Assembly: GCA_027924585.1 (NCBI GenBank)
Contig: BSBM01000261.1
Coordinates: forward strand, 566,001-630,000
Length of the DNA stretch: 64,000 nucleotides
DNA from: Larix kaempferi
Taxonomy: Eukaryota > Streptophyta > Pinopsida > Pinales > Pinaceae
Direction: 5' to 3'
The notes below the pieces were generated by a model. The model ran no database searches, had not been told where the DNA came from, and saw nothing but the letters and a program-made list of their open reading frames with translations. The translations under genes were made by a program, and so were the position numbers. Below are positions 35,651-47,175 of this stretch, piece after piece; the first letter of the stretch is position 1, and each line of letters opens with the position of its first letter.

Positions 35651-36790
35651 TTTCATGGTATGAAGAAGATGAATCTCCAAAGCCAGATGAAGGGGCGGTT
35701 GACCCTTCTTCTGCCCAATATTATTTTTCATAATAGTCCTAGACTGCAAGAAGGGTCGGTTGATCCTTCTTGTGTTCGCCGTTATGGATATAGGTGTTCA
35801 CAATTATCTATTAAACTAAGGGGCAACCGATTCTTGTTGTAGGAAAAGGGAAGTTGGGACCAACATTTTTAAAATGTTTTAACTTAGCTTACGTCTAGAT
35901 CCCTACTTTTATAGCAGAAGTCGGAAGGCGGGAATTGTCGGCCTAGCCTTCGTAGATTAAATATTTTTACATTTCTCTCATAAATGAAGGGTCGGTCGAC
36001 CTTTCTTTTGCTCAGTATTCTTCCAGTGTTCACCATTTTCGATATACATGAATTGACGGCCTAGCCTTCGTAGGTTCAATATTTTTACAATTCCCTCATA
36101 AATGAAGGGGCGTACAACCATTATTTTTCCTAGTATTCTTTTCATAATATTTCTAGACTGCAAGAAGGGTCGGTCGACCCTTCTTGTGTTCGCCATTCTA
36201 GATATAGGGAATTGATGGATATAGGTGTTAACACCTATCTACTAAATGAAGGGGCGACCGACCTTTCTTGTTGTAAAATAGAAGCCTGGACAAACATTTT
36301 TTATATGTTATAACTTAGCTAATGTCCGCATCCCTAATATTTACAGCGGAAGTCGTAAGTTGAGAATTGTCGGCCTAGACTTTGTAGATTAAATATTTTT
36401 ACATTTATCTCGTAAATGAAGGGTTGGTCAACCCTTCTTGATCTCAGTATTCTTCCAATGTTCACCATTTTTACTATACATGAATTGACGGCCTAGCCTT
36501 CGTAGGTTGAATATGTTTTCAATTCCCTCCTAAATGAAGGGTCAGTTGACTCTTCTTATGCTCAGTATTCTTTTCATAATAGTTCTAGACTGCAAGAAGG
36601 GTCGGGAATTCTATTCGTCATTTTAGATATAGGGAATTTTTTGATATAGGTGTTCACAATTATCTATTAAATGAAGGGGTAGCCGATCCTTCTCATGTTC
36701 TCCATTCTAGATATATGGAATTTCTTGATATAGGTTTTCACAATTATCTACTAAACGAAGGGGTGGCTGATCCTTTTTGTCGGAAAACGG
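35650..36790. repeat. satellite with ~430-bp higher-order period and GGTCGGTCGACC near-palindromes
   Basis: About 2.6 copies. CTAGACTGCAAGAAGGGTCG recurs near 35739, 36153 and 36586; the GTCGGCCTAG word recurs near 35938, 36055, 36370 and 36490. Each unit carries several copies of a short near-palindrome (AAGGGTCGGTCGACCCTT or variants) plus ATGAAGGGG, so there is a two-level structure. No coding potential. Confidence 0.85.
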
Positions 36791-36852
36791 AAGTCATACA
36801 AACATTTTTTATATGTTATAATATAACTAATGCCCGTATCCCTACTATTTAG

Positions 36853-37052
36853 TTGTTATATGTGTTCTTTTATGAATCCAATATTAACTTATTTTGTTGT
36901 ATGTGTTCCTTTATGAATCCAATATTAACTTGTTTTGTTGTATGTGTTCCTTTATGAATCCAATATTAACTTGTTTTGTTGTATGTGTTCCTTTATGAAT
37001 CCAATATTAACTTTTTTTTTGTATGTGTTCTTTTATGAATCCAATATTAACT
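36853..37052. repeat. 41-bp minisatellite, five copies
   Basis: Unit containing TATGTGTTCCTTTATGAATC and AATATTAACTT, nearly identical copies, adjoining the 430-bp satellite. Confidence 0.95.
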
Positions 37053-37399
37053 TTAGAAGAAGGTTTTTGTGAATACTTGAATCCTACGAACCAAAGCATA
37101 TCAATATGAATTGTGACTCAACATAATCTCATTCACAATAGACAACATATCACAATGGGATAATCTCTGCTCACATAGACAACACAATGGAAATAGATAA
37201 TAGGAATAGCATTCACATAAGGAAAAGAAATACAGACTGCAAAATAATGACAAGAGAATCTATGCTCGGAAAATTCTTTGCTTAACTCTGCAAATTGTTT
37301 TCCCAAAGGGGTTGGATCTATTGATGAAGAGCGAGGATTTTTTCACCAATGGACAAGGTTCAATTACAATGAGGACCGAACCTAGAGCCATGGGGGCAC

Positions 37400-37720
37400 C
37401 TTGAGGTAGTGGTCAAATGTGTGGTTCCACCTAGAGAGATTGTATTAAATTATCTCATGACCCATGGAAACATAAGTGGATCAAATCCCACCCCCATGTC
37501 CTCCTAACATTTTAGCCCACACAGGTGTAGCTCATTGGCGATTCACTTGATATGAAGTCACATGTTGTAAACAGAGGTCACAAGTTCAAATCACACATGG
37601 GATTACCCGTGTCCCATGCTTACAGGCTGTTGTGGGGCACCTAGGGTGGTAGCGGGATTGGATCTCTGGACCTCATGTCATGCGAGTACCATCCCAGCCT
37701 CCAGTTGTCGATTCCCCTAA
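37400..37720 (+). mobile_element. tRNA-derived SINE (possibly two heads in tandem)
   Basis: Box A TAGCTCATTGG (37528-37538) and box B-like AGTTCAAATCA (37583-37593) are followed by a C/T-rich body ending near 37720. Upstream, GGTAGTGGTCAAA (about 37405) and GGATCAAATCCC (about 37473) look like the promoter of a second, more decayed SINE. Boundaries are approximate. Confidence 0.55.
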
Positions 37721-38330
37721 AAAGATCTACAAATTTTTTATTACTCTTGAAATTGCTTATTCAAATAGGTGTCACTCTCATGGGTTCCAACCCCAATTAG
37801 AGAGTTGATATCTAAGTGACTACATAATTATTTTCTTTCAAATAGGAATTTTATAATTACTTATTACATCTGTCACAAAACTAAGTCTTCATAATCCTCG
37901 AAATGATGAATGACAATTTGATGCCACATTGAAGTGGGATTTGGCATAACCTTTGCTTGAGTACCATTGAGAGGTGTCTTCATTGGTGCATTTTGGACTT
38001 CATCCTCCCAAACTTTTCAATTGTCTTCCATTGCTCCACATAGGGAACTTCCTAATTAATCATATCTGTTGACACAAATATTTTTTTATTTTTTTTACAC
38101 AAATGAGTAAAATTTTGTATTATCAAAATCCAAATGTGGGGACATTTGGAAAATTACAGACTAGTCTTCAAAATACCATAGAGATGTGTCACAGAGCAAA
38201 ATAGAACTTGCAAGTTCTAAACTGTTCATGAAAAGGAAAACTAGAAACCTAAATAAAGCTCTAAATACTAGGGGAATTATTAAACATACATACTGCCTGA
38301 GGAGGGGACTAAAAAACATCTATTAAAGAC
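37721..38330. other. spacer, nothing recognised
   Basis: No gene, repeat boundary or structured RNA was recognised. Confidence 0.4.
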
Positions 38331-38343
38331 CTATTGATTTTCC

Positions 38344-38909
38344 AAGGGAATTCCTTTTACTTTTTCGTTCATCTTGCTTCGCGACAGCTTCGAATTCCTG
38401 GCAGACATGGGCTTCAAAGGTCATGGTACCCAACTGAATTTCCACATGAAGAAGTCTATCAGACTGAACCTGATTCACCTAGTATTGATCTTGTCTTTGG
38501 GCCTCTACCAATGCTTCCTGTTCATTTTGAATTACTCGGGTCTCATGGACCGATTCCTCCACTTGTTCCATCCTTTCCTCGATTTGCTCCAACCTTACCT
38601 TCACTTTCTCCTTTAGCCATTTTATACTTTTTTTCTGAGCTTTCGTGGTTTCTTTTAACGCCCGCAGACATCTCTCCATGACCGCAACTTCTTGTTCCAG
38701 ACAACAATCTTGGCTCTCATCGCTTGAGTCCATATCCTTGCTCCTTTTTCCACCCAGGTTCTTTGTGCACCCAACAGAAAGGCTCCTTTCGAAATAGCCC
38801 AGCACATTTTGACCGGAGAATGGTAAAACATCCGGGTTTGGTCTCCCATTAATACCTCATCTTCCACTGAAACAGGCCCGTAGTCTCCAAGATCCCATAT
38901 TATAAACAA
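38344..38909 (-). pseudogene. coiled-coil protein remnant, unassigned
   Basis: On minus, one frame (38805 to about 38344, interrupted by a TAG near 38479) encodes a charged helix with heptad-like spacing (EKVKVRLEQIEERMEQVEES), preceded by an acidic patch. An overlapping frame (38909-38655) is also open and less repeat-like. It follows the RNase H remnant on the same strand, so it may belong to the same retroelement. I do not recognise the family. Confidence 0.4.
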
Positions 38910-39249
38910 ATGTACCTTGCTAACGTAAATCTACAACGTCATGCGGAATTTCAGACGGAAGGCGTATGGGAGCAGCTGAAGGTCCATTTCTTCTGTGTTT
39001 TTCTCACGGCTGAAAATACTTCCCAAACTGAATTTTAAGTCCAGTGAATATGAGTTGACATAACTTCATCTGTTCCTTTTAATGCTCCATGTGCCAACAC
39101 CTACCGCCCAGTTCATCCACATGCTCTGCCTTGTGTTTGCGATATCCTACTTGTCCTTTAGATTCCTCCACTCATGTGGATAACCGCCAACAAGCCACTG
39201 TGCAACGCGACTCCGATTAGGGGAGAGAGTCCACCTCCAAGGTATGCTC

Positions 39250-39600
39250 ATTAAGAAGGAGTGAGATGGGTGTCAGTGCCACTGCCCTATTGGAATCCAG
39301 TTCATCCTCCTTGTTGTTCTTACATAGCACATGGAAGAACTGAAGATTATGGAAGAGGGAGGCTAGATCTAGAATTCTGGTGGCTATTTTATTTAACTGG
39401 ATTTCGATCAGATTTGTTTTTTATCATAAGATTGATGAGACTTTGAGAGTCTCCAATAATTATTTCTTGCATAATTCCTTTTTTCTTTAGTTTTCGAAGA
39501 CCCTGTAGGAGAGCCAAAGATTCTTCTTGGTTATTGGTTGCAGTACCCAATCCCCAAGAGTACTGGAGTTCTTTTGATCCATCTAGACAAAGTATTATAA
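39250..39600 (-). pseudogene. RNase H (RVT_3-type) remnant of a retroelement
   Basis: Minus-strand reading from about 39590: CLDGSKELQYSWGLGTATNN then QEESLALLQGLRKLKKKGI, MQEIIIGDSQSLINLMI, and after a stop a FFHVL-like end near 39330. This matches the plant LINE or gypsy-associated RNase H pattern (G..TNN.AE..AL..GL....I..GDS). Stops show decay. No RT box was found next to it. Confidence 0.65.
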
Positions 39601-39675
39601 CCTTCGCTTGAGTATCACTAACAAGTGTACTCGTTGGTGCAATTTGTACTTCATCCTCCCGAACTTTTCAATATG

Positions 39676-39887
39676 TCAACTGAATCATCATCATCACTAT
39701 CAATTGTTCGTGACAAGACATAATTTCAACTAAAGCACGATGATATTATTTTCTTCACACAAGTGATACAAACCATCATTCACCATTACCACCGTTAGGA
39801 CTGAATCATCATCATCACTATACTATCAATTTTTCATGACAAGACATAATGTCGACTAAAGCATGATGAGATTATTTTCTTCACACA
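39676..39887. repeat. 121-bp tandem repeat interrupted by insertion of E5
   Basis: CTGAATCATCATCATCAC recurs at 39680 and 39801 with similar following sequence. The second unit stops at 39887 where E5 begins. Its continuation (CACCATTA-CACCGT-AGGA) is found after E5 at 55445-55475. Confidence 0.8.
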
Positions 39888-40994
39888 TGTCATGTCCCCA
39901 ATTTTGGCTCAACTAGTACCATGAGTGAAAGGGGACAAGATCAACCCCTAAGGGAATTAAATGGTATTAATTCGATTTGCTTAGAATTACCTTTAGCCTA
40001 AGTCTCACAAATTGGCAAATTTATTTATTAAGGTAATTTTGATAAATAAAATTAATGGATAATGAACAAGTGGGCCAAGAGGGCACCCATGTGGAAGATG
40101 TTTCCAAAAATGGAGTAGGGTGTATTTTTGGAGGAAATTATACCACAGGAGTCAATTAATCATTAATTAATTGATTAAATGATGAAGTTGGAATTAATTT
40201 TGAGTTGTATTATCTTTTATTAATATCTTTATTTATTATGCTGAATAAATGGAGAACATGGCCTACTAATTCAAATTGGTGGATAAGGGTGGAGGAAGTA
40301 CTTGGAGTAGAAGTCAAGTAAACACTAGAGTCCAAAAATGTTGCCAAAATGGAGAAAAGAGGCTTATTTTAGGAAAAGCAGCATAAATCCAGGAAAATCA
40401 GGAAAGTTGGAAAAGCAGGAAAGTTTTGAAAGTAGGAAAGTTTAGAAAAGGAAGGAAAATCAGAAAAAGTGGAAAGAAAGGAAAGCCAAAGCAAAGCAAG
40501 CAAGCAAAGCAAGGAAAGTATGTCCACTCATGGGTGACCTATTCTCACAGGTCACCAAGCTAAGTAACTTTATCAACAAGTCAACATGAATTCTATTTAA
40601 GAAGGTTTCCAACTTCATTCAAGAACTTTTGATCATTATTGGAATTTGTGAGTGAGAGCTCTAAGCCCTCCAAGTTGAGTGTTGTGACTCAACAAGTTAT
40701 GCTTGGGTAATTTGTCCCAAGGCCCCATGAGTTTCCTGAGAGTGTTATGCAGGTCTAGCAATCAATATTATAGCCAGTAACATTCAGTACAGTTCAGCCA
40801 TGAATATCTAATGTCAAATTGAAGAGGAGGCCACCATTGAAGGAGATTTGCAGCTAGATTTAGTGGAGGAACACCAATGGAAGAAGATAATTATGGAGAG
40901 ATGTTCTCAGGAGCTCCAGTGAAGTCTATCAGCTGAATATTGCAGACATCAAATGCTGCTATATTCTAGAAATCAAAGTTTAGATCGAATCTCT
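39888..40994 (+). repeat. E5 5' LTR, left part
   Basis: Matches 53322-54408. Contains a purine-rich stretch (about 40370-40520) with repeated AGGAAAGT. The right part is 46070-47069 beyond E4. About 20 bp present in the 3' LTR at the break are missing. Confidence 0.92.
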
Positions 40995-41517
40995 AAAACA
41001 GGATCGCAAAGCAATAACAATAAACCGAAATGCAAATATAATCACACACACATTAGAAGAGAGACACAGATATATCGTGGTTCACACCAACGTGGGCTAC
41101 GTCCACACTGAATTTTCCAGTCCTTATTATTATTACCGTCCAGCAAGGTGAAGGGATACAACCTACAGCAAAGCCGCTGCACTTCCTCTTCACTGTCTCA
41201 CAATCTCTCTTCCTGATATTAGAGATATTTACAATGCATAAAACCTAATACATCAACCCTATCCGTATTACAATGTATTTCTTTTATAGGGAAAATACAA
41301 TGGGAAAAATACCACAGGATACCCAAAACCATGGGCCCACAAAACAACTGGCGAAAACAACCCCAAATTTTTTTCTCGGGGGCGTTGCCCCTGAACCCCC
41401 ATTTCTCAGAGGCACTGCCCCCGAACCCCTAACAATTCAAAATGGGTGTATAGTCCTCTGGGATGCACGGCTAATACAACAACATCTATGAGATTGGAAG
41501 ATCTGGCTCCACAACCA
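40995..41517 (-). repeat. E4 3' LTR
   Basis: 523 bp, partner of 45541-46069, truncated by about six bases at its outer end. Confidence 0.9.
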
Positions 41518-41658
41518 CCAATCTCCCACTTGGAGACTGATCACAACAACTCCACTGCTGCTGCACTTGTTGGACTTGGACTTAGCAAATTTCTCCTCTT
41601 CACCATCATGCTAGAAGGCCAACTGAAACCGAGCAAGAACTCAGTTTCTCTCTGGTCA

Positions 41659-42280
41659 CTACATTTGTGAACATGTCTGCAGGATTCTGCTAGTATGTAT
41701 CTTTTCCAGCTTCAACAGTTCATCTTCCAAAACAAAGCATATGAAATGGTACTTGAGCTGTATATGTTTAGTCCTAGAATGGAATGCTGAGTTCTTTTCA
41801 AGATGAATGGCACTCTGGCTGTCACTATACAACCTGCTATCCTTCTTCTTCTTACCCACTTCCTCCATAAACCTCTGCAACCAAATCATCTCTTTACTAG
41901 CCTCTGTAATAGCAACATACTCTACTTCCATTGTTGAAAGTGCAACAACCTTCTGCAGTTTCGAAATCCATCTTACTGTTGTTCCACCTACGGTAAACAC
42001 ATACCCTATGGTGCTCCTCCTACTATCCTTATCACCTGTCATATCTGCATCAACATATACCTGTAGAACAGTGTCTGAACCTCCAAAACATAATTCCTGA
42101 GTGGTGGTACCTCTCAAATACCTGAGAATCCACTATACTTCCCTCCAATGTTCTTTACCTGGATTGTTCATATATCTGCTCACAACTCCCACTACATGTG
42201 CAATATCTGGTCTTGCGCATACCATGGCATACATCAAGCTGCCAACTGCTGATTGATAGGGAATCTTGGACATGTAATCT
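41659..42280 (-). pseudogene. E4 RNase H
   Basis: Same frame as the rest of pol. YQSAVGSLMYAMVCARPDIA leads into VYVDADMTGDKDSRR, VVALSTMEVEYVAI, RLYSDSQSAIHL and SRTKHIQLKYHF, all expected RNase H motifs with acidic residues kept. A stop lies at about 42115 and the frame ends near 41659 next to the 3' LTR. Confidence 0.9.
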
Positions 42281-42288
42281 GTCTCTTC

Positions 42289-43006
42289 CTATGTCTTGGG
42301 ACACATTTCCTTACTTAGATTGAAATGGCTGGCCAAAGGTGTACTAACTGGTTTTGCATTCTGCATTCTGAACCTCTCCAACACCTTTTGTATGTACTCA
42401 CCCTGAGACAATGTCAATTTGCGATTTTTCCTATCTCTTGTTATTCTCATACCAAGGATTTGCTTTGCAGCACCCAAATCCTTCATTGCAAATGAATTAG
42501 CTAGCTTCCTTTTGAGTAAATTTATATACTGCATATTAGACCCTACAACAAGCATGCCATCCACATACAATAACAAGATAATATATCTTTCATTGTCTAG
42601 CTTATTGAAATAAACACAGTGGTCAGAATGACATCTTCTATAACCTTGTTCTATCATAAACCTGTCAAATTTTAAATACCACTGCCTTGGATCTTGCTTC
42701 AAGCCATACAAACTCTTTTTCAACCTGCATACCAAGTTCTCCTTAACTTTGACCTCATACCCTTATGGCTGCTGCATATATATCTCTTCCTCCAAATCCC
42801 CATGGAGAAAGGATATTTTTACATCTAACTGTTCAAGATGCAAATATTCTACTGCCACTAGACTTAAGATAGTCCTAATTGAAGTCATCTTAACAACGAG
42901 AGAAAATATTTCATCAAAATCAATACCTTTCTTCTGTGCAAACCCCTTTACAACAAGTCTGGCCTTGTACCGCTTCTTACCTCCTCCTTCTTCCTTCAAC
43001 CTGTAA
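42289..43006 (-). pseudogene. E4 reverse transcriptase
   Basis: YKARLVVKGFAQKKGIDFDE, LDVKISFLHGDLEEEIYMQ and LKKSLYGLKQDPRQWYLKFD are present. The catalytic box is LLYVDGML, i.e. the second Asp of YVDD is now Gly, which would abolish polymerisation. In-frame stops replace the Trp of KWVYRLK (about 43013) and a Gln after QQP (about 42760). A third follows CPKT at about 42289. The frame is otherwise unshifted. Confidence 0.92.
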
Positions 43007-43278
43007 ATCTATTTGTTCTGCAATGCTCTTTTACCAGCAGGCAACTGAACCAGATCCCGAGTCTGGTTTCCTACCAATGAGTCCATCTCCTCATTCATGC
43101 CTTGCTCCCACTTCTTTCTAGTTTCCACCTGCATTACTTCTTCATAACATTCTGGTTCACTAGCATCAGTCATCAACAAATAATACATTGAAGGAGAGTA
43201 TCTTTCAAGGAGTCTACTTAACCTGGTATATCTTCTTGTAGTTGCAGGAGTTTTAGGTACTTGTTGTTGTTCTTGATT

Positions 43279-44289
43279 TTATGGTACCTTTGGAACTTCA
43301 TTTTCTTGAATTTCATTAGGTACCGTGTACTCTGTGGTTTCCTTTTCCTGTTTCTTTCCCTGCAACTGATCTTTATACATGACCTTTTCATTGAATATCA
43401 CATCTCTACTCCTGATGATTTTGTTATTTTCATAATCCCATAAGCGATAACCAAATTCATCAACCCCATATCCAATAAAGGTACATTTCTTAGATTTAGC
43501 TTCAAGCTTTGTTCTATTTTCTTTATCAATATGGACAAATGCTTCACAACCAAACGTTCTCAGAAATGAGTAGTTTACCTTTATATTTGTCCATGCCTCC
43601 TCTGGAATATCACCATCCAAATCACTTGAATGTCCTCTGTTTATTAAATAAACAGCAGTATTTACAACATCCGCCCAAAACTGTAAGGGCAACCCTGCAT
43701 GCAATCTCATACACCTTGCATGCTCCATGATCGTTCTGTTCATCCTTTCTGACACACCATTTTCTTATGGTGTTCCTGGGACTGTCTTCTCTCTACGAAT
43801 CCCATGGTATGAACAGTAACTATCAAACTCCTTGCCGCAATACTCACCTCCATTATCATATCTGAGACACTTCAACCTTTTCCCTGTCTTATTCTCAACC
43901 AAAGCTTTCCACTTCTTAAAAGTAGCAAACACATTAGATTTCTGTCTAATGCAATAAACCCAAGTTTTCCTAGTTGCATCATCAATAAATGTAACATAAT
44001 AATGAGAGCCACCAAGAGATAGTACATCTGTATGCACTAGCTCTAACTTTTCATTCTTCTTTTGTTTCCCAACCCTGAGAAATATGACTCTCTTCTATTT
44101 TACATAAACATACTTTTCACAGAATTCCAAACTTACCTGCTTCAAATCTGGCAGCAACTTCCTTGAGTGGAGAATCTGCATCCCCTTCTCACTCATGTGG
44201 CCAAGCCTATGATACCAAAATGTTGTATCTGTTCCTTTGGAAGCTAAAGAGATAGAATGGTCATTATTATGAGGACATAAATACAACAT
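43279..44289 (-). pseudogene. E4 pre-integrase and integrase
   Basis: TTFWYHRLGHMSEKGM-type pre-integrase (about 44200) and HTDV (first Asp, about 44034) are followed by [16 protein letters not shown] few codons normally found between HTDV and SLGG are absent. [14 protein letters not shown] keeps the second Asp, and ENGVSERMNRT keeps the Glu. Stops occur at about 44095, 43762 and 43276. Catalytic residues are complete, unlike E3. Confidence 0.92.
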
Positions 44290-44304
44290 ACCTATCCTGT
44301 CTCC

Positions 44305-45465
44305 TTATGCTATCACCATTGATTCTTTAGTGATCTTCCACCACTTTTCTCCAAATGTAGATAAACAGCCGCCATCTCCCAACTTCCCTATTGAGATCAG
44401 ATTTCTTTTCATAGCAGGAATATGCCTAATATCTTTCAACAACCAGTCAGTTCCATTCCTAACTTTTATCCATACCTTACCCATTCCAACAATTTTACAT
44501 GAGTCATCATCACCCAATAAAACATGTCCAAAATCGCTAGGAACATACTCATAAAAGCATTTCCTATGGGGTGTAGCATGACATGAAGCTCCTGAATCTA
44601 CTACCCAATAATCACTAGTATTATCTAATGCAAGAATCAAAGCATCTTGTAACACATCACCTGCTACATTTGCTTCCTGGGTAGTTTCCTTCTGTGCATC
44701 TCCTTTCTTCTTTAGAGATCTGCAGTCTTTCTTTAGATGTCCTTTCTTTCCACAGTTCCAGCACTCTATTTTTCCCAATCTGGACTTGGATCTGCCCGTT
44801 TTATACTCGCCACGATTACCTTGGCTCTTTCCTCTCTCCTTTTGTCTTCCCCTTCTCTCCATGGTCAATGCATTACCTGATGTCTCATCTGTGCTTTTTC
44901 TTCGCATTTCCTCGCTAAGAATAACACCAATAACATCATCAAATTTCAAGGTGTTTGAACCAAAGACAAAGTTACTTACAGCCATGACCAAGCTATTCCA
45001 GCTTTCTGGAAATGAACACAAGATTAGAAGAGCCCTAACCTCATCATCAAAGTTCACACTTACAGAACTTAGCTGATTTGTAACCGTATTAAACTCATTT
45101 AAATGATCAGTAACAGATCCACCTTCAGACATCTTCATATTAAATAAACGCTTCATTAGAAATACTTTGTTGGAGGCCGAGGGTTTTTCATACATCTTAC
45201 CCAGTACGCTCTTCAAACCCTCCGTTGTCGTTTCTTTTGAGATATTGAAAGCCACCGACGAAGCCAGGCTCAGCTGTATTGTTCCCAGAGCCTTTCTGTC
45301 AAGAACCTCCCATTCTTCATCCTTCATGGCTGCCGGCTGCTTTGCTCTTCCTCCCAACAGTAGGAATAGATCCTTCTAGTATAGATAGTCCTCCATTTGG
45401 ATCTTCCATAACTAGAAGTTTTGGCCATTAAACTTCTCGACCTTAAACTTTCCTTCTTCTGCCAT
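44305..45465 (-). pseudogene. E4 gag and protease
   Basis: The original start is ATG at 45465 (MAEEGKFKVEKFNGQNF). Two in-frame stops follow within the first 36 codons, then the frame is open from 45357 to 44305. Gag (UBN2-like) has LKSVLGKMYEKPSASNKVFL and LNEFNTVTNQL. The zinc knuckle CWNCGKKGHLKKDC is intact. The protease site WVVDSGASCHA is intact. A stop near 44307 separates it from the integrase. Confidence 0.93.
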
Positions 45466-45540
45466 TGCTCCCACTCGAACTAGAAACCCTAGCTTCCTGT
45501 GGGTTTATCTGCCAAATAGACCTTTGGCTCTGATACCAAT

Positions 45541-46069
45541 TGTTAGAAAAACAGGATCGCAGAGCAATAACAATAAACAAAAATGCAAATATAATCACAC
45601 ACACATTGCAAGAGAGACACAGATATATCATGGTTCACCCCAACCTGGGATACATCCACACTGAGTTTTTCAGTCCTTATTATTATTACCATCCAGCAAG
45701 GTGAAGGGATACAACCTGCAGCACAGCCGCTACACTTCCTCTTCACTGTCTCACAGTCTCTCTTCCTAATCTTAGAGATATTTACAATGTATAAAACCTA
45801 ATACATCAACCCTAGCCATATTACAGTGTCTTTCTTTTATAGGGAAAATACAATGGGAAAAATACCACGAGATACCCAAAACCATGGGCCCGCAAAACAG
45901 CTGACGAAAACAACCACAAAATTTTTTCTCGGGAGCACTGCCCCCGCACCCCCGTGACTTGGGGGCGTTTCCCTGAACCCCTAAAAATGAAAAATGGGTG
46001 TATATTCCTCTGGGGTGCACGGCTAAGACAATATCATCTATGAGACTAGAAGATCTGGTTCCACAACCA
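45541..46069 (-). repeat. E4 5' LTR
   Basis: 529 bp with complete TG and CA ends on minus (TGGTTGTGG...TCTAACA). Confidence 0.92.
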
Positions 46070-47069
46070 ACACCTCCCTCAGCCAGTTTTGGAGGTGATT
46101 TTCCTAAAGGAGAGAACCAGTTGAAGATGGAATCCATTGAAGACCAGTATGTTCAGAATGCAGCAAGTTCAGCCATATAATCAATAGATGGACTGATAAT
46201 AACCTCCATTACAGATCTGAAGTAACTTCTCTCTTCTCTTCTCTATTTCTCCACTATTGTAACAGAAAACTAGCATGTGAGGCATCATGATTTGAGAAGC
46301 TAGCATTAATAAAAGAAGGAATGTTCTGAATGTTAGATTTTTAGTTTTATGGATGTATTATGTTATATTAGAGTTGAAATTAATATCAAAGTATAACTTT
46401 AATTCTTAAAAGCTTTTTGTGAAGTTAAAATGCAAGACTAGCTAGATTGATGACAATTTTAGACTAGTTTCACCACTTTTCCTGCTAAATCCGTTTTAAT
46501 CACTTTTTTTACATTCTGTCTATTGGAGCTGGTCCTTAAATCAGTCTAGTATCCATATCAGTCCTAAAAATCATAATTTGGAATCCTCTCGACCCTTTTT
46601 GGAAAGTTAAGAAAAATACTAGCTCAGCAATCTCGAAGAGCCCAGAAACCCCAATTCTTCATAAACTCTCCCAAATCTGCTCGAACAATTTCCTGAACAT
46701 AACCAGAAACTCATTTGACTAATAATACCTCTTCTATTAAATTCTAGTATTCCCACCTATCCAGTATGCATATGCCAGCTGCCCAGGAAGCCTCGAAGTA
46801 GGCATAGACTCGCTTTATATTGAAAAGTGAATGGTACTGGTACCTTGTGCATAAGAAAAATATGATATGATATCCTGACCTACCTATGCACCTAACCTCA
46901 TACATTTTCCAGAATTAAATATTCATCCCACCATCCTCATTCCTTACATCAGTACCCCTCACTTACCTTCCGCACTGTTCGAGAATTTGACAGAAATTTT
47001 ACTAGTAAAATTCATAAAAGTTTTTGGAGTGAGTTGATATCTTGGTTGAATCTTCCCAAGGATATTATA
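46070..47069 (+). repeat. E5 5' LTR, right part
   Basis: Matches 54429-55423 to the LTR end GGATATTATA (CA in the 3' copy). The primer site follows at 47071. Confidence 0.92.
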
Positions 47070-47070
47070 G

Positions 47071-47082
47071 TGGTATCAGAGC
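47071..47082 (+). promoter_or_regulatory. E5 primer-binding site
   Basis: TGGTATCAGAGC, full match to the initiator-Met primer site consensus. Confidence 0.9.
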
Positions 47083-47175
47083 ACGTTCCTTGTCTCATCC
47101 TGTGGAAATTAAATCTCAGTGGAAAAGTAGCTCAACACTAATTTCAAGTTGTAGTTGTGGAATTAGTGCCATGTC

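Larger units (their letters stand above)
40995..46069 (-). mobile_element. E4: 5.1-kb Ty1/copia retrotransposon on the minus strand
   Basis: LTRs 45541-46069 (529 bp, 5' on minus) and 40995-41517 (523 bp, 3'). A primer site (minus TGGTATCAGAGCC) lies at about 45524-45536. A single continuous frame of gag, protease, integrase, RT and RNase H runs from 45465 to 41659. The left LTR lacks its terminal TGTTAG and no target duplication remains. The neighbouring 20 bp of E5 LTR are also missing, so one small deletion probably removed the left junction. Confidence 0.93.

Noticed and set aside
38334-38681. Plus-strand open frame of 115 codons
   Set aside because: Antisense shadow of the minus-strand coiled-coil remnant.
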